DNA of 64,000 nt from JAWXBK01 sp040878185 (GCA_040878185.1 JBBDMS010000015.1:1-64000); one strand, 5' to 3'; numbered from the stretch's first letter, positions 43,301 through 51,932 are shown. Numbers and translations are program-made. The notes: a model not told the origin generated them from the sequence alone.

Positions 43301-43467
43301 GCGCTGGCGCCGGGATAAGTCGTGGTTACCGTGATCGTGGTGTTCGAGAGTTCCGGATACTCACGGATCTGCAGGTTGAACACCGCCTGCAGCCCGACCA
43401 GCAGGATCAACAGGCTGACGACGGTCGCGAGAACCGGACGCCGGATGAACAGGTCGGTAAACGACAT
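40342..43467 (-). CDS. RND multidrug efflux pump inner-membrane subunit (AcrB/MexF family)
   Basis: A 1041-residue RND transporter expelling hydrophobic compounds with proton entry. The proton-relay aspartate pair of helix 4 is in LAIGLVVDDSIVVVENV. It opens FIRRPVLATVVSLLILLVG, with TTTYPGASAEVIKGFI close by, as hydrophobe/amphiphile exporters do. Both large periplasmic loops and twelve helices are present. An AP/GA-rich cytoplasmic tail (GGAGAPPAAPEGQPA) ends the protein. It starts 9 bp after the adaptor stop, so the two form an operon. No outer-membrane TolC-like gene is in the window. Confidence 0.94.
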   Translation of the reverse strand: MSFTDLFIRRPVLATVVSLLILLVGLQAVFNLQIREYPELSNTTITVTTTYPGASAEVIKGFITVPIEQAVASTEGIDTLVSASRQGVSTVTLNLLLDADPDRAATDVLSKVNQVLGVLPREANDPVVVKQTGDGFALMYMSFISDMMSSSQITDYLTRIVQPKLQTVTGVAQAQILGGQTFAMRIWLDPNKMAALGVTPNDVQTALNLNNFTSAAGKIKGDFVETGINAETSLKSAEAFAQLVVATRGDSLIRLGHIAKIELGPQSVDSTSVFNGLKGVFIGVYVTPTANPLTVIDGVRDIFPEIQAELPEGLEATIAWDSTTFIRASIREVVTTLGEAAIIVIVVIFLFLGSARSTAIPIVTIPLSLIGVMMLVLAMGYSINLLTLLALVLAIGLVVDDSIVVVENVYRHIEEGMPPYEAALKGAREITGPIVSMTLTLVAVYAPIGFVSGLTGALFQEFAFTLAGAVVVSGIVSLTLSPMMCSRLLTSHSGDNRFVRLVNRVFDGLRSRYHRVLRRSLGFRALTLLVLGGVMVITGLMYVTTPKELAPEEDQGWFMNIVSTPEYANLDYLERQTEAMYEIFETVPERAGVFLINGTDGPHQAFAGMILKPWELRDRSAKEILASLQPQLNGIPGASIVAFPPPALPGSTGGAPVQFVITTTRDFVQLAELVETFQQAANQSGMFLFTDTDLRFNTPQVEFLIDHDKANRLGISMADIGSALGTMLGGNYTNLFDLYGRSYQVIPQVPRDYRLTADWLTRYQVRTASGELVPLSTVASISQSVQPNALRGFQQLNSATLSAVPFPGRTLGETLDFLRDKAAEILPDGFTYDFQGESRQFVKEGGTLVYTFVFALVVIFLVLAAQFESFRDPIIILIALPTSMFGALLPLSIGGSVGLLSINIYSQIGLVTLIGLIAKHGILMVEFANRLQIEQGYSRREAIEEAAAVRLRPILMTTAAMVMAMVPLLTASGAGARSRFDIGLVIAAGMTIGTMFTLFVTPTVYTFIARDHRATEAKKKAAEGSDGGAGAPPAAPEGQPA

Positions 43468-43476
43468 GATCGCGCC

Positions 43477-44772
43477 CTACTCGTTCGGCCGCACGTCGGG
43501 CGGGTCGAGAGAGACGCTGTTGTCGATGACGACCGGTGCACCCGGAAACAGCTTCAACTGCCCGGAGGTCACGACGACCTCGCCGGGCGCCAGTCCCTCG
43601 GCGATCGACACCAGATTGCCGCGCGCCTCGCCGACGCGAATGAAGCGACGCTCGACGACGAGCGGTGGCGGCGCCGGATCGGATGAAGCCGCGTCGGCTG
43701 CGACGGCATCCTCGGACTTCGGTTCGGCCGCGACCTCATCGATTACCGCGGCATCGCCGGCAACCGCTGTTTCGCCTTCCGCCGTTTCGATGGCTTCCGT
43801 CTGTTCGACCGGGGTTTCGTCCGGCGTCAGCTCGGGCATCGTCGCGCCCTCGGGCGCAACGATCACGTAGATGCTGTCGCCGTAGAGGCTGTAGCTGACG
43901 GCCGTGCGCGGCACCGTCACGACATCGACTGGGTCGCCGGCCAGCACCGACACGTTGGCAAACATGCCCGGCAACAGTTTGTGGCCGACATTCGGCAGCA
44001 CGGCCCGGACCAGCACGTCGCGGGTTTCCTGTTCGACCTTGGCATCGATCGATTCGATCCGGCCGGTAAACACCTCGCCCGGGAACGCGTCGACGTGAAC
44101 CTCGACCGTCTGGCCGACCGCGATCAGCGCGATCGACTGTTCCGGGATCGGGAAATCGGCATAGATCGGCGAGAGCTGTTGCAATGTCACCAAGGGCGTG
44201 CCGGGCGACACATATTCGCCGACATCGACGAGCCGAATGCCGAGCAGGCCGCCGAACGGCGCCTCGATCGATTTCTGATCGATCAGCGCGCGGGCGCGCT
44301 CGACGGCCGCGGCGGCGGTGTCCCGGCTTGCAACGCTGTTATCGAGCGCTGCGGCCGAGGTGTTGCCGCGCTCGAAGAGTTCCTGCTGCCGACCGAGATT
44401 GAGATTGGATTCGTTCAGCGCCGCCATCCCGGACTTCAGATCGGCCTGTTCGACTTCGTCGTCGAGTTCGACCAGCAGGGTTCCCGCCGTCACGCTCTGG
44501 CCGGAATCGAAATGCAGAGCGCGGATCACGCCGCCGAGTTGCGGGGCGACATCGATACCCTGCACCGCTTTCAGCGTGCCGATCGCCGGCAGCATCGGAA
44601 CCCATGCGTCAGCCTCTGCTTCGGCGGCAGAGATGGTGGCGGAAGGCATGCCGCCCGCGCTCATGAACTCCTGGATCATCTTCGGCTTCATGACGAACTG
44701 GAAATAGGCGAAGCCGCCGATCACAACGACCAGAAGCGCGAACACGACCGAGAAAATGACGATTCGTTTCAT
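43477..44772 (-). CDS. RND efflux periplasmic adaptor (membrane fusion protein)
   Basis: A 431-residue HlyD-type adaptor linking the RND pump to an outer-membrane channel. An N-terminal anchor (IVIFSVVFALLVVVIGGFAYF) is followed by the split lipoyl domain (VAPQLGGVIRALHFDSGQSV and IEAPFGGLLGIRLVDVGEYV) around a short helical hairpin, then the beta-barrel (LLPGMFANVSV). Unusually, residues 308-370 form an Ala/Glu/Asp-rich, low-complexity insert ending in PAPPP before the membrane-proximal strands resume at LVVERRFIRVGE. The start at 44772 is the ATG; a TTG two codons upstream is less likely. Confidence 0.92.
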   Translation of the reverse strand: MKRIVIFSVVFALLVVVIGGFAYFQFVMKPKMIQEFMSAGGMPSATISAAEAEADAWVPMLPAIGTLKAVQGIDVAPQLGGVIRALHFDSGQSVTAGTLLVELDDEVEQADLKSGMAALNESNLNLGRQQELFERGNTSAAALDNSVASRDTAAAAVERARALIDQKSIEAPFGGLLGIRLVDVGEYVSPGTPLVTLQQLSPIYADFPIPEQSIALIAVGQTVEVHVDAFPGEVFTGRIESIDAKVEQETRDVLVRAVLPNVGHKLLPGMFANVSVLAGDPVDVVTVPRTAVSYSLYGDSIYVIVAPEGATMPELTPDETPVEQTEAIETAEGETAVAGDAAVIDEVAAEPKSEDAVAADAASSDPAPPPLVVERRFIRVGEARGNLVSIAEGLAPGEVVVTSGQLKLFPGAPVVIDNSVSLDPPDVRPNE

Positions 44773-45062
44773 GACCAAAACCGCGAGGGATTAACCGGCC
44801 GATGGGACCGGAACGGGGAAGGACCGCTCGATATCGTGGCGCGGCGCTGCAGCGGCAATAGCCGAACCCGCCAGTCCACGGTCTTCTCGACGCAAATCCG
44901 CCGCGGCGGCCCGTCGAGCGCCCCGGAGGGCGGCGGAAATCCACGGCAGGCCACTTTGCGGCGGCCTCCTGTAGCCCAGCGCGGCCGCTTAGTAAACCGC
45001 ACCGGGCGCAGGGACGTTCTTTGGCTCTACCCGGCCGATTCCGCGGTCCGGACGGTCCCGCT

Positions 45063-45923
45063 TCAGGAGAAAGATAGTGCATAACCCGATGCGGTCGCGA
45101 TCCGGCCGGCAACCGCGGCGCGAAGGGTCGCAAATGCCGACGGCACCCTGCCGTTTCGTGCGCGACCGTCGAGGACATCGACCGGCATCAGCAGGCGCAC
45201 GCTGTTGGTCAGGAACAGGAGATCGGCCGAATCGAGATCTTGGCGGGAGAGCGATTCCTCGCTCCCCGCAAGACCGGCACCGGCCGCGAGTTCAAGGACG
45301 AGGCCGCGCATGACCCCGGCCAGCACGCCATCTGCGACCGGGGGCGTGACGAGGCGCGTTCCCCGGACAACAAACAGATTGGCGATCGTCGTGCAGGCGA
45401 CGGCGCCCGACGTGTTGAGCAGCAGCGCATCGTCGGCGCCCCGCTCCTTCGCCTCGCGCGCCGCCAGAATATTGTCGAGATAGCCAAGCGATTTGAGCCG
45501 GGAGGTCGGCGCCTGTTCGTTGCGCCGGATATCGCTCGTCACCAGCGATAGCGCCCCCTCGATATTCTTCGGCGACCAGGGCGATGCCGTAACGACAATC
45601 GTCGGGCCCGTCGTCGCCGAGGGCCAGAGCCCGCGCGTCGCAACGCCACGCGTGACCGTGGTACGCAGGATCGCCGCCGGAAACGCCGATTGCGACAGCA
45701 CCGACTGCCAGCCGGTACGCACCGACGCCTCATCCAGCTCAATACCGATAGCGGCGGCATGGGATTTCAGCCGCGCCAGATGCCGTTCGCCTTCGAACAC
45801 AACATTGTTGAACGCGGTCAGTGTGTCGAACACGCCGTCGCCGAGCAGAAATCCGCGATCGGCGGAATCGATCCGGCCTTCGCCGGCGGCGCGATTGGAC
45901 CAGACGGCGGAAACCCCGGTCAT
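45063..45923 (-). CDS. pabC: Aminodeoxychorismate lyase (PabC-like class IV aminotransferase fold)
   Basis: A 286-residue fold-type IV PLP enzyme, expected to release pyruvate from 4-amino-4-deoxychorismate to give p-aminobenzoate. It has the opening DRGFLLGDGVFDTLTAFNN, the PLP lysine region RLKSLGYLDNILA, and the downstream DDALLLNTSGAV in place of the usual E-x-x-x-SN-F motif. ADLLFLTNSVR at the end is typical of PabC. Its start overlaps the pabA stop by 4 bp, and the pabB-pabA-pabC order supports folate synthesis over a branched-chain or D-amino-acid aminotransferase role. Confidence 0.86.
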   Translation of the reverse strand: MTGVSAVWSNRAAGEGRIDSADRGFLLGDGVFDTLTAFNNVVFEGERHLARLKSHAAAIGIELDEASVRTGWQSVLSQSAFPAAILRTTVTRGVATRGLWPSATTGPTIVVTASPWSPKNIEGALSLVTSDIRRNEQAPTSRLKSLGYLDNILAAREAKERGADDALLLNTSGAVACTTIANLFVVRGTRLVTPPVADGVLAGVMRGLVLELAAGAGLAGSEESLSRQDLDSADLLFLTNSVRLLMPVDVLDGRARNGRVPSAFATLRAAVAGRIATASGYALSFS

Positions 45924-46489
45924 CGCGTGCGCTCGAGGAAAGCGCGAACGATATCGTAACCGTCGGGCGTCAGCACGGATTCCGGATGAAACTGCACGCC
46001 GAAGGTCGGATGCGTGCGATGCGCGATCGCCATGATCTCGTCCTCCTCGCTCCACGCGCAGGGAACCATCGCCGCGTCGGCCCCATCGAGCTCGACGATC
46101 AGCGAATGGTACCGCCCTGCTTCAAAACTGTCAGGCAGACCTGCGAGCAGGCCCTCGCCGCTATGCCGGATTTTCGAGGCGCGGCCATGCATCGGCGTCT
46201 TCGCCGGAACGATCCGGCCACCAAATGCCTCGCCGATGCATTGATGCCCGAGGCAGATGCCGAGGATCGGCACACGCCCCGACAGACGGCGAACCGTCTC
46301 GAGCGACACACCCGCCTCGTGCGGTGTGCAGGGACCGGGTGACAGAATGAGACCGCGCGCGCCGGCATTCTCGATCGCGGCAACGTCGAGCGCGTCGTTG
46401 CGCCGGACCACGACGCGTTCACCCAGTTCCTCGACATAGCGGGCGACGTTGAAGACAAACGAGTCGTAGTTATCGATAATCAGGATCAT
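45920..46489 (-). CDS. pabA: Aminodeoxychorismate/anthranilate synthase glutamine amidotransferase
   Basis: A 189-residue class I glutamine amidotransferase supplying ammonia to the PabB subunit. The opening IDNYDSFVFNVARY, the oxyanion strand LILSPGPCTPHEAG, the nucleophile in GICLGHQCIGEAFGG and the His-Glu pair in FGVQFHPESVLT are all present. It starts 4 bp after pabB and overlaps pabC, so it is translationally embedded in the pab operon. It may be shared with tryptophan synthesis, as the amphibolic PabA of some bacteria is, if no trpG exists elsewhere. Confidence 0.92.
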   Translation of the reverse strand: MILIIDNYDSFVFNVARYVEELGERVVVRRNDALDVAAIENAGARGLILSPGPCTPHEAGVSLETVRRLSGRVPILGICLGHQCIGEAFGGRIVPAKTPMHGRASKIRHSGEGLLAGLPDSFEAGRYHSLIVELDGADAAMVPCAWSEEDEIMAIAHRTHPTFGVQFHPESVLTPDGYDIVRAFLERTR

Positions 46490-46493
46490 TGCA

Positions 46494-47918
46494 TCATCCC
46501 GCCTCGAATGCGGCGAACACCCGTTCGGCCTTGATCAGCGTCTCTTCGTATTCGGCGGCCGGATCCGACAACAAGGTGATGCCTCCGCCGGCATGGAACG
46601 AGGCCTCGCGCCCGGCGCAGACCAGCGTCCGGATCGCGATGTTGCTCTCGAGACTGCCGTCGAAGCCCAGATGCGCGATGCTGCCGCAATAGACGCCGCG
46701 GCGATCCGGTTCGAGCTCGTGAATGATTTCCATCGCGCGGATCTTCGGCGCTCCGGTAACCGAGCCGCCCGGAAAACAGGCGGCCAGCAGATCGAGCGCG
46801 TCGGCGCCATCGTGCAATTGCGACGTCACCACCGAGACGAGATGATGGACGGCGGCATAGCTCTCAAGACCGCACAGCATCGGTACGTTGACGGTACCGG
46901 GCTTGGACACGCGGGAGAGATCGTTGCGCAGCAGATCGACGATCATCACGTTCTCGGCGCGATCCTTCGCGCTCGCGATCAACTCGTCCGCGAGCCGGCG
47001 GTCTTCGGCTTGGTCCGTTGAGCGTCCGCGCGTGCCCTTGATCGGCCGAGTCTCGACCTGGCCGTCGCGCAGCCGCAGGAACCGCTCCGGCGACATCGAC
47101 AGCAATGTCTGATCGGCACCGGCGACGAACGCACCGAAGGTCGCCGGATTGGCGATACGGAGCTGGTCATAGAGGCCGATAGCATCCCAGCCCACCGGCA
47201 GCATTGTCGAAAACCGCTGGGCGATATTGGCCTGGAACACGTCGCCCGCGAGAATATAGGCCCGCGTACGCGACACCGCTTTCTCATAGCCTCTGCGGCC
47301 CAAGTTCGAGCGCCAGGCATCGCGCGGCAGACGCACATGCGGGTGCGGCGCGGCATCGCCCGCGTTGCGCAGCCAGTCGCGCAACCATGTCGCCCTCGCT
47401 TCCCGACGGTTCGCCTGTTTGACGCGCTCGGTTTCGGGCCAGCCGGTCGAGACGATGAACAGACGCTGCTCGGCGCGATCGAAGACGAGCGCCGCGTCGT
47501 GAAACCAGAGTTCGATTTCGGGCGCGGCCGGTCCGGTCGCGCGCGGCGGCGGCAGCCGCTCGAACAGCGCGCCGGCTTCATAGGAGAAGGCGCCAGTCGC
47601 GCCCGGCAGATAAGACGGCATCTCCGGTTCGCGCGCGACCGCGTAGCGCCGGAGCTGGAGCCGCAATGCTTCGATTGGCGCTTCCGCGAGCAATTCGCCG
47701 TTCCAGATCGCCTGCCCGTCGCGCACCATGAAATGACCGAACGGATCGAAGGCGAGATAGGACCAGCGGCCGAGTTCGGGATGGCTCATCGCGCTGTCGA
47801 GGAAGACGGTCCCCGGCGCCGTCGGCAGGGCCGCCACCAGCGTCTCCGGCGCGCGCCAGTCCGTCTCGTCGACCAGCGGTGTTCGAGACTGCGTCTCTGT
47901 CACTCTGCTCTGGGTCAT
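46494..47918 (-). CDS. pabB: Aminodeoxychorismate synthase component I
   Basis: A chorismate-utilising enzyme of about 474 residues that aminates chorismate with ammonia from PabA. The catalytic core is recognisable from IAQRFSTML, FLRLRDGQVETRPIKGTRGRS, AENVMIVDLLRNDLSRV, the HHLVS segment, GGSVTGAPKIRAMEII and GVYCGSIAHLGF. The two ATG candidates are 47918 (MTQSRVTE) and 47966. Neither has a convincing ribosome site, and I prefer the shorter because conserved sequence begins later. It heads the pabB-pabA-pabC operon. Confidence 0.9.
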   Translation of the reverse strand: MTQSRVTETQSRTPLVDETDWRAPETLVAALPTAPGTVFLDSAMSHPELGRWSYLAFDPFGHFMVRDGQAIWNGELLAEAPIEALRLQLRRYAVAREPEMPSYLPGATGAFSYEAGALFERLPPPRATGPAAPEIELWFHDAALVFDRAEQRLFIVSTGWPETERVKQANRREARATWLRDWLRNAGDAAPHPHVRLPRDAWRSNLGRRGYEKAVSRTRAYILAGDVFQANIAQRFSTMLPVGWDAIGLYDQLRIANPATFGAFVAGADQTLLSMSPERFLRLRDGQVETRPIKGTRGRSTDQAEDRRLADELIASAKDRAENVMIVDLLRNDLSRVSKPGTVNVPMLCGLESYAAVHHLVSVVTSQLHDGADALDLLAACFPGGSVTGAPKIRAMEIIHELEPDRRGVYCGSIAHLGFDGSLESNIAIRTLVCAGREASFHAGGGITLLSDPAAEYEETLIKAERVFAAFEAG

Positions 47919-48132
47919 TGCGGCGAGCGAATCCGGTCGGGACAGCGATGATCGGGGGTTAAGCATTGGGGACTAAGCATAGTGATGGCCTTGCCGCTTA
48001 GTGCCCGCAGCGACCCTGCGCTGCGTTTGTGCGATCACCTGCCGGACCCACCGCCCAGCACACGCTGGCAACGTTTCAGTGCAAAAATCGATTGCGCCCG
48101 CTGCCGGCGCGTGACGCAACACTGCGTCGGCA

Positions 48133-48954
48133 CTAGCGTTCCGACTCCGAACTCCAAGCCGAATGCGCCTTATCCAAGGCTCGTTGCGCACCATCACATG
48201 CGTGCTTCGAGTACAGATATGACCGAAGTTTCGTTTTACTATTGGTATGGATTGGGAATGTCGTATCGTCTGCCGCATCTCGAGCGAGATCTCCGATGGG
48301 ATCATGCCGGTGCACTTGAGAGCGTAGCCAAGCGGTAAAGCTCCCTGTCTTTGCTTCTGGTACTGGATCCAACTCCAATCCCAAAATAGCATTTGGCGAG
48401 TCTGGAACTCGCTTAAATGGGACCTGTCGATAGATCGCCGCTGCTACGAGCGCACCATTTGAGACATACGACACTAACCCATTTTCTCGTCCCCAATCTT
48501 CTGCCCTATGTTTTGCAGCGTACGATCCGGTCTTTAGGTCCTTAACGATCTTCACAGTGTCGATCCATGCAATCGCCGTTTCGATCTGGGCTAGTCCGCC
48601 GTTGCTAAAGAGCGCCGCGCGACGCTCGTACTCATCCTTCGCAATCTCAAACGGGTTGCGGCTCGAATGGTCTCGATATGGGAAGCCAGCGGTGGTTAAG
48701 CGGGGCTCGTGGTGCAAACCTGCGAGGACGGCTGCTTTAGCCTCTGTCAAAGTTGCGCCATCAGGGGAGACTACATCCGAAGGTCCCCCGATCACGGTTC
48801 GAATACTTCTCTCCATATGAGGCTGTATCTCTTTCGCCCCGCGCTCCATCATTCCAACGTACTGCGGTGTGATTTCCAAAACAGCAGCCAATTGCATTTG
48901 GGTTAATCCGCACCGCTTCCGCAAAACCCTCAAGTCGCGCCCATTCATTGCCAT
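48133..48954 (-). CDS. XRE-type helix-turn-helix protein with phage-like C-terminal region
   Basis: A 273-residue protein of AT-rich composition unlike its neighbours. Residues 4-40 form an XRE helix-turn-helix (LRVLRKRCGLTQMQLAAVL, then TPQYVGMMERG). The middle part (KTGSYAAKHRAEDWG followed by SYVSNGALVAAAIYRQVPF) resembles segments I associate with hypothetical phage or genomic-island proteins of alphaproteobacteria, a recollection that a search should test. AGGGG precedes the ATG at 48954. It is probably acquired DNA. The 214 bp between its stop and pabB hold no other recognisable gene. Confidence 0.7.
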   Translation of the reverse strand: MAMNGRDLRVLRKRCGLTQMQLAAVLEITPQYVGMMERGAKEIQPHMERSIRTVIGGPSDVVSPDGATLTEAKAAVLAGLHHEPRLTTAGFPYRDHSSRNPFEIAKDEYERRAALFSNGGLAQIETAIAWIDTVKIVKDLKTGSYAAKHRAEDWGRENGLVSYVSNGALVAAAIYRQVPFKRVPDSPNAILGLELDPVPEAKTGSFTAWLRSQVHRHDPIGDLARDAADDTTFPIHTNSKTKLRSYLYSKHACDGAQRALDKAHSAWSSESER

Positions 48955-49070
48955 TAAGAACCCCTAAAATTCGAAGCCACAAGTGGTCTGGCTGATATTT
49001 ATATAGAAACTAAGTTTTCTTTTGTAAAGAGCCTTTAGAAACCTCAGTTTGTTATTTTATTTTACCCCGA

Positions 49071-49835
49071 CTATGTGTGAATACCTCGCAGCACGCGCTG
49101 GCGGCGCTTCAGGGATTTATGGATGAGATATAAGACGCCGAACGGCAGCAGCAGGAAGATGGCGATGGCTTCGCCGCTTCGTGCGCGCGCCTCAAGCCCG
49201 CCGTCGAACAGCGCAAAGGCCGTCGCGATTGCGAGCCCGATGGTGAGCAGCAGCATGAAGCCGAGCGCGGCAAAGCCGCCCGGCCGGTTCCAAAAACTGA
49301 GCGCCTCGACGACCGGCAATGGCGTCGCACCCCGCCCGGCCGCCGCTTTCGACAGCGCAGCCGCGAATTCGGCAAGACCCGTCGGCGCGGCGGCGGTGCC
49401 CAAATGCAGGCGCGGCTCCATCAACCGATAGACCGTCCCGTCGCGTGTACCCAGCTCGACCACCAGATCGAAGCCGCTCTCCAGATTGCGCAGCGCCGCG
49501 ATGTCGACGAACGTGACGAAGGCGTTGCGGCGGACGCCCATCAGCGGCACTTTCGGCCGCTCGTCGATACGCAGGCCGTTCGGCTCAATCGTCCAGCGAT
49601 GGACTCGAAACGAGGCCGCGAGGACGACGAACATGCCGACCACCACGATTCCGACCGCGACGAGGATCACCATGATGGAATCGTTGCCGTCCTCGATAAA
49701 GATCAGGGCAAGCGCGATGACCGCGAACATGGCGAGCACCAGGAGGCCGAGCGCCGCCAGTGCAAAGCCCTTGCGGCGGAAGTTTGCCTCGTAGGCTGTC
49801 GTTGCCTGCGCCGTTGACCCATCTGCGTCGTTCAT
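49071..49835 (-). CDS. Hypothetical membrane protein with four predicted helices
   Basis: A 254-residue integral-membrane protein I do not recognise. Two helices near the N-terminus (FALAALGLLVLAMFAVIALAL and IMVILVAVGIVVVGMFVVLA) are followed by a soluble beta-rich segment of about 100 residues beginning FRVHRWTIEPNGLRID, which recalls small PH-like domains of membrane proteins. Two further helices come at the C-terminus (GFMLLLTIGLAIATAFALF and IFLLLPFGVLYLIH), then a basic tail (KSLKRRQRVLRG). It lies between the AT-rich XRE gene and the tRNA-Ser, with normal GC-rich codon use. Confidence 0.7.
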   Translation of the reverse strand: MNDADGSTAQATTAYEANFRRKGFALAALGLLVLAMFAVIALALIFIEDGNDSIMVILVAVGIVVVGMFVVLAASFRVHRWTIEPNGLRIDERPKVPLMGVRRNAFVTFVDIAALRNLESGFDLVVELGTRDGTVYRLMEPRLHLGTAAAPTGLAEFAAALSKAAAGRGATPLPVVEALSFWNRPGGFAALGFMLLLTIGLAIATAFALFDGGLEARARSGEAIAIFLLLPFGVLYLIHKSLKRRQRVLRGIHT

Positions 49836-49987
49836 GGATGCCTTCCCCGTTCGTATTGTGCCGAACCTGCGCGCCCGGGTGGCGCCTCGGTATCATCGCG
49901 CCGATTCCCATGGGCACATAAGAGGGTACAGCGGAAACGGCTTCTCACACTGTTCCAGCGGTGCGCAGTGCATGCAACGAGTTGAAA

Positions 49988-50081
49988 TGGCGGAGGGAGG
50001 GGGATTCGAACCCCCGATAGGACTTTGAGGTCCTATAACGGTTTAGCAAACCGCCGCCTTCAGCCGCTCGGCCATCCCTCC
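49988..50081 (-). tRNA. tRNA-Ser (anticodon GCU)
   Basis: Read on the minus strand, the acceptor 5' strand GGAGGGA (50081-50075) pairs with TCCCTCC (49998-49992), followed by discriminator G and an encoded CCA. The anticodon stem GCGGT/ACCGT encloses the loop TTGCTAA with anticodon GCT. A long class II variable arm (GGACCTCAAAGTCC) and the T-arm loop GTTCGAATC are present, as expected for serine tRNA. Confidence 0.95.
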
Positions 50082-50290
50082 GCAGGGAAACCGTTTGGAA
50101 ATGAGTGGCGTTCGCCCCGTTCCGGGGCCACGGCGTATGCGGGACGGGTTCTATCTGTGGCCGCCGGAGCCTGTCAAACCGCGGCGCGGGCGCCTGCCCC
50201 GGGCCAGTCTGCGCGCGCGGCCAAGGATCGCCGCCACAGGCCCCGCCCTGCGACGCTGCGCCGCCGGCCTGGCGCCATATTTGCATTTAA

Positions 50291-50299
50291 TTTCGTTTT
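50291..50299. promoter_or_regulatory. Candidate GlpR operator upstream of glpD
   Basis: The 9-mer TTTCGTTTT at 50291-50299 lies 46 bp before the glpD start, in a short AT-rich patch (TTTGCATTTAA precedes it). The same 9-mer occurs at 52814-52822 in front of glpV, within a direct-repeat array. DeoR-type GlpR repressors commonly bind TTTCG-containing repeats, so this is a plausible operator. Confidence 0.5.
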
Positions 50300-50345
50300 A
50301 TCCCCAAATCGCGTCCGATACGATGGTCGAAAGACCAGGCAAGAT

Positions 50346-51932
50346 ATGGCACGCGATTACGACCTCTTTGTCATCGGCGGCGGGATCAACGGCTGCGGCA
50401 TCGCGCGCGATGCGGCGGGCCGCGGCTATTCCGTCTGCCTCGCCGAGATGACCGACCTCGCGAGCGGCACCTCCTCCGCCTCGACCAAGCTCGTCCATGG
50501 AGGCTTGCGCTATCTCGAGTATCGCGAATTCCGGCTGGTCCGCGAGGCGCTGATCGAGCGCGAAGTTCTGTGGGCGAACGCCCCGCACATCATCCGCCCG
50601 ATGCGCTTCGTACTGCCGCATCATCGCGGCCTGCGTCCGGCCTGGCTGCTGCGGCTCGGCCTCTTTCTCTACGACCATCTCGGCGGAAGACGGCGGCTGC
50701 CGCCGACGCGCGCGCTCGACCTCGCCAAGGATCCGGCCGGCCGGCCGTTGAAGCCGGGCTTCCGCCGCGCCTTCGAATATTCAGATTGCTGGGTCGACGA
50801 TGCGCGGCTGGTCGTGCTGAACGCCCGCGACGCCGCCGATCGCGGTGCGACGATCCGCACGCGCACCAAGGTTGTGTCGGCACGGCGCGAAGGCGGTCGC
50901 TGGCGGATCACGCTGCGCAACGAAGTAACGGGTACGAGCGAGACCGTGACGGCGTCGTTGCTGGTCAACGCATCGGGGCCGTGGGTCGACGACGTGCTCG
51001 ACGGCGTCGTCGGCATGACCGATGCGCGCAATGTGCGCCTGGTGCAGGGCAGCCATATCGTCGTGCGCAAGCTGTTCGAGGGCGAGCGCAGTTACATCTT
51101 TCAGAACAAGGACGGCCGCATCGTCTTCGCGATCCCCTATGAAGACGAGTTCACGCTGATCGGCACGACCGATCTCGATTATGTCGGAGACCCGGCGTCG
51201 GTCGCGATCAGCGAGGCGGAAATCCATTATCTCTGCGAGGCCGTGAACGATTATTTCGCCCGTAAAATAGGGCGAAATGACATCGTCTCGACCTATTCCG
51301 GCGTCCGTCCGCTCTATGACGACGGCGCCTCGAAGGCACAGGAAGCGACGCGCGATTACGTGCTCAAGGCCGAGCGCCCGGACAACGGCGCCGCTTTGCT
51401 CAACATCTTCGGCGGCAAGATCACGACCTATCGCCGGCTCGCCGAAGCGGTCGTTCAGATGATCGAGGATATTCTCGGTGCACGCGGGCCCGCGTGGACC
51501 GCAAACGCCAGGCTGCCCGGCGGCGATTTCGAGCCGACCGGACGCGCGGCGCTGGCGACGCGGATCGTCGAGCATTTTCCGTTCCTCGAGCGTGCGACGG
51601 CAGACCGCTTCGCCCGGCAATACGGCACGCTCAGTTTCCAGCTTCTGGGCGACGCCACAGCGCGCAGCGATCTGGGCCGGCATTTCGGCGCCGATCTCTA
51701 TGAACGCGAGACCGTCTGGCTGATCGAGCGGGAATGGGCGCGCAGCGTCGACGACGTGATCTGGCGGCGGACCAAGCTCGGCCTGCGGCTGAACGCATCA
51801 GCGCGGGCGGATCTCGCGGAATTTCTTGCTGCACGGCTGGCGGCGGGCAAGATCGGTGCCGCGCCGCAGCCGGTCGACCCGATCGGCGGCGCTGCTGGCG
51901 ATACGCGGCGGGCGGCGGTAATAAAAGGGTAA
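50346..51932 (+). CDS. glpD: Glycerol-3-phosphate dehydrogenase (FAD-dependent)
   Basis: A 528-residue membrane-associated flavoenzyme oxidising sn-glycerol 3-phosphate to dihydroxyacetone phosphate and passing electrons to quinone. FAD binding is seen in FVIGGGINGCGIARDAAGRG at the N-terminus and ASGTSSASTKLVHGGLRYLE close behind. The substrate region includes RLVQGSHIVVRK and IGTTDLDYVGD, and the C-terminal domain begins near NIFGGKITTYRR. Length and domain order match bacterial GlpD. It opens the glycerol module with glpR 68 bp downstream and the ABC importer genes after that. Confidence 0.94.
   Translation: MARDYDLFVIGGGINGCGIARDAAGRGYSVCLAEMTDLASGTSSASTKLVHGGLRYLEYREFRLVREALIEREVLWANAPHIIRPMRFVLPHHRGLRPAWLLRLGLFLYDHLGGRRRLPPTRALDLAKDPAGRPLKPGFRRAFEYSDCWVDDARLVVLNARDAADRGATIRTRTKVVSARREGGRWRITLRNEVTGTSETVTASLLVNASGPWVDDVLDGVVGMTDARNVRLVQGSHIVVRKLFEGERSYIFQNKDGRIVFAIPYEDEFTLIGTTDLDYVGDPASVAISEAEIHYLCEAVNDYFARKIGRNDIVSTYSGVRPLYDDGASKAQEATRDYVLKAERPDNGAALLNIFGGKITTYRRLAEAVVQMIEDILGARGPAWTANARLPGGDFEPTGRAALATRIVEHFPFLERATADRFARQYGTLSFQLLGDATARSDLGRHFGADLYERETVWLIEREWARSVDDVIWRRTKLGLRLNASARADLAEFLAARLAAGKIGAAPQPVDPIGGAAGDTRRAAVIKG

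Noticed and set aside
42232..43686. 484-codon open frame on the + strand
   Set aside because: Shadow of the RND pump and adaptor genes. The protein is rich in Asp, Arg and Gly repeats typical of antisense frames.
47973..48392. 139-codon open frame between pabB and the XRE gene
   Set aside because: Half of it overlaps the XRE-type gene in another frame. Composition is mixed and no start signal is visible.
50082..50345. Possible prophage attachment site next to the tRNA-Ser
   Set aside because: The flanking genes are glpD and a normal-composition membrane gene. No duplicated tRNA end or integrase was seen in the window.
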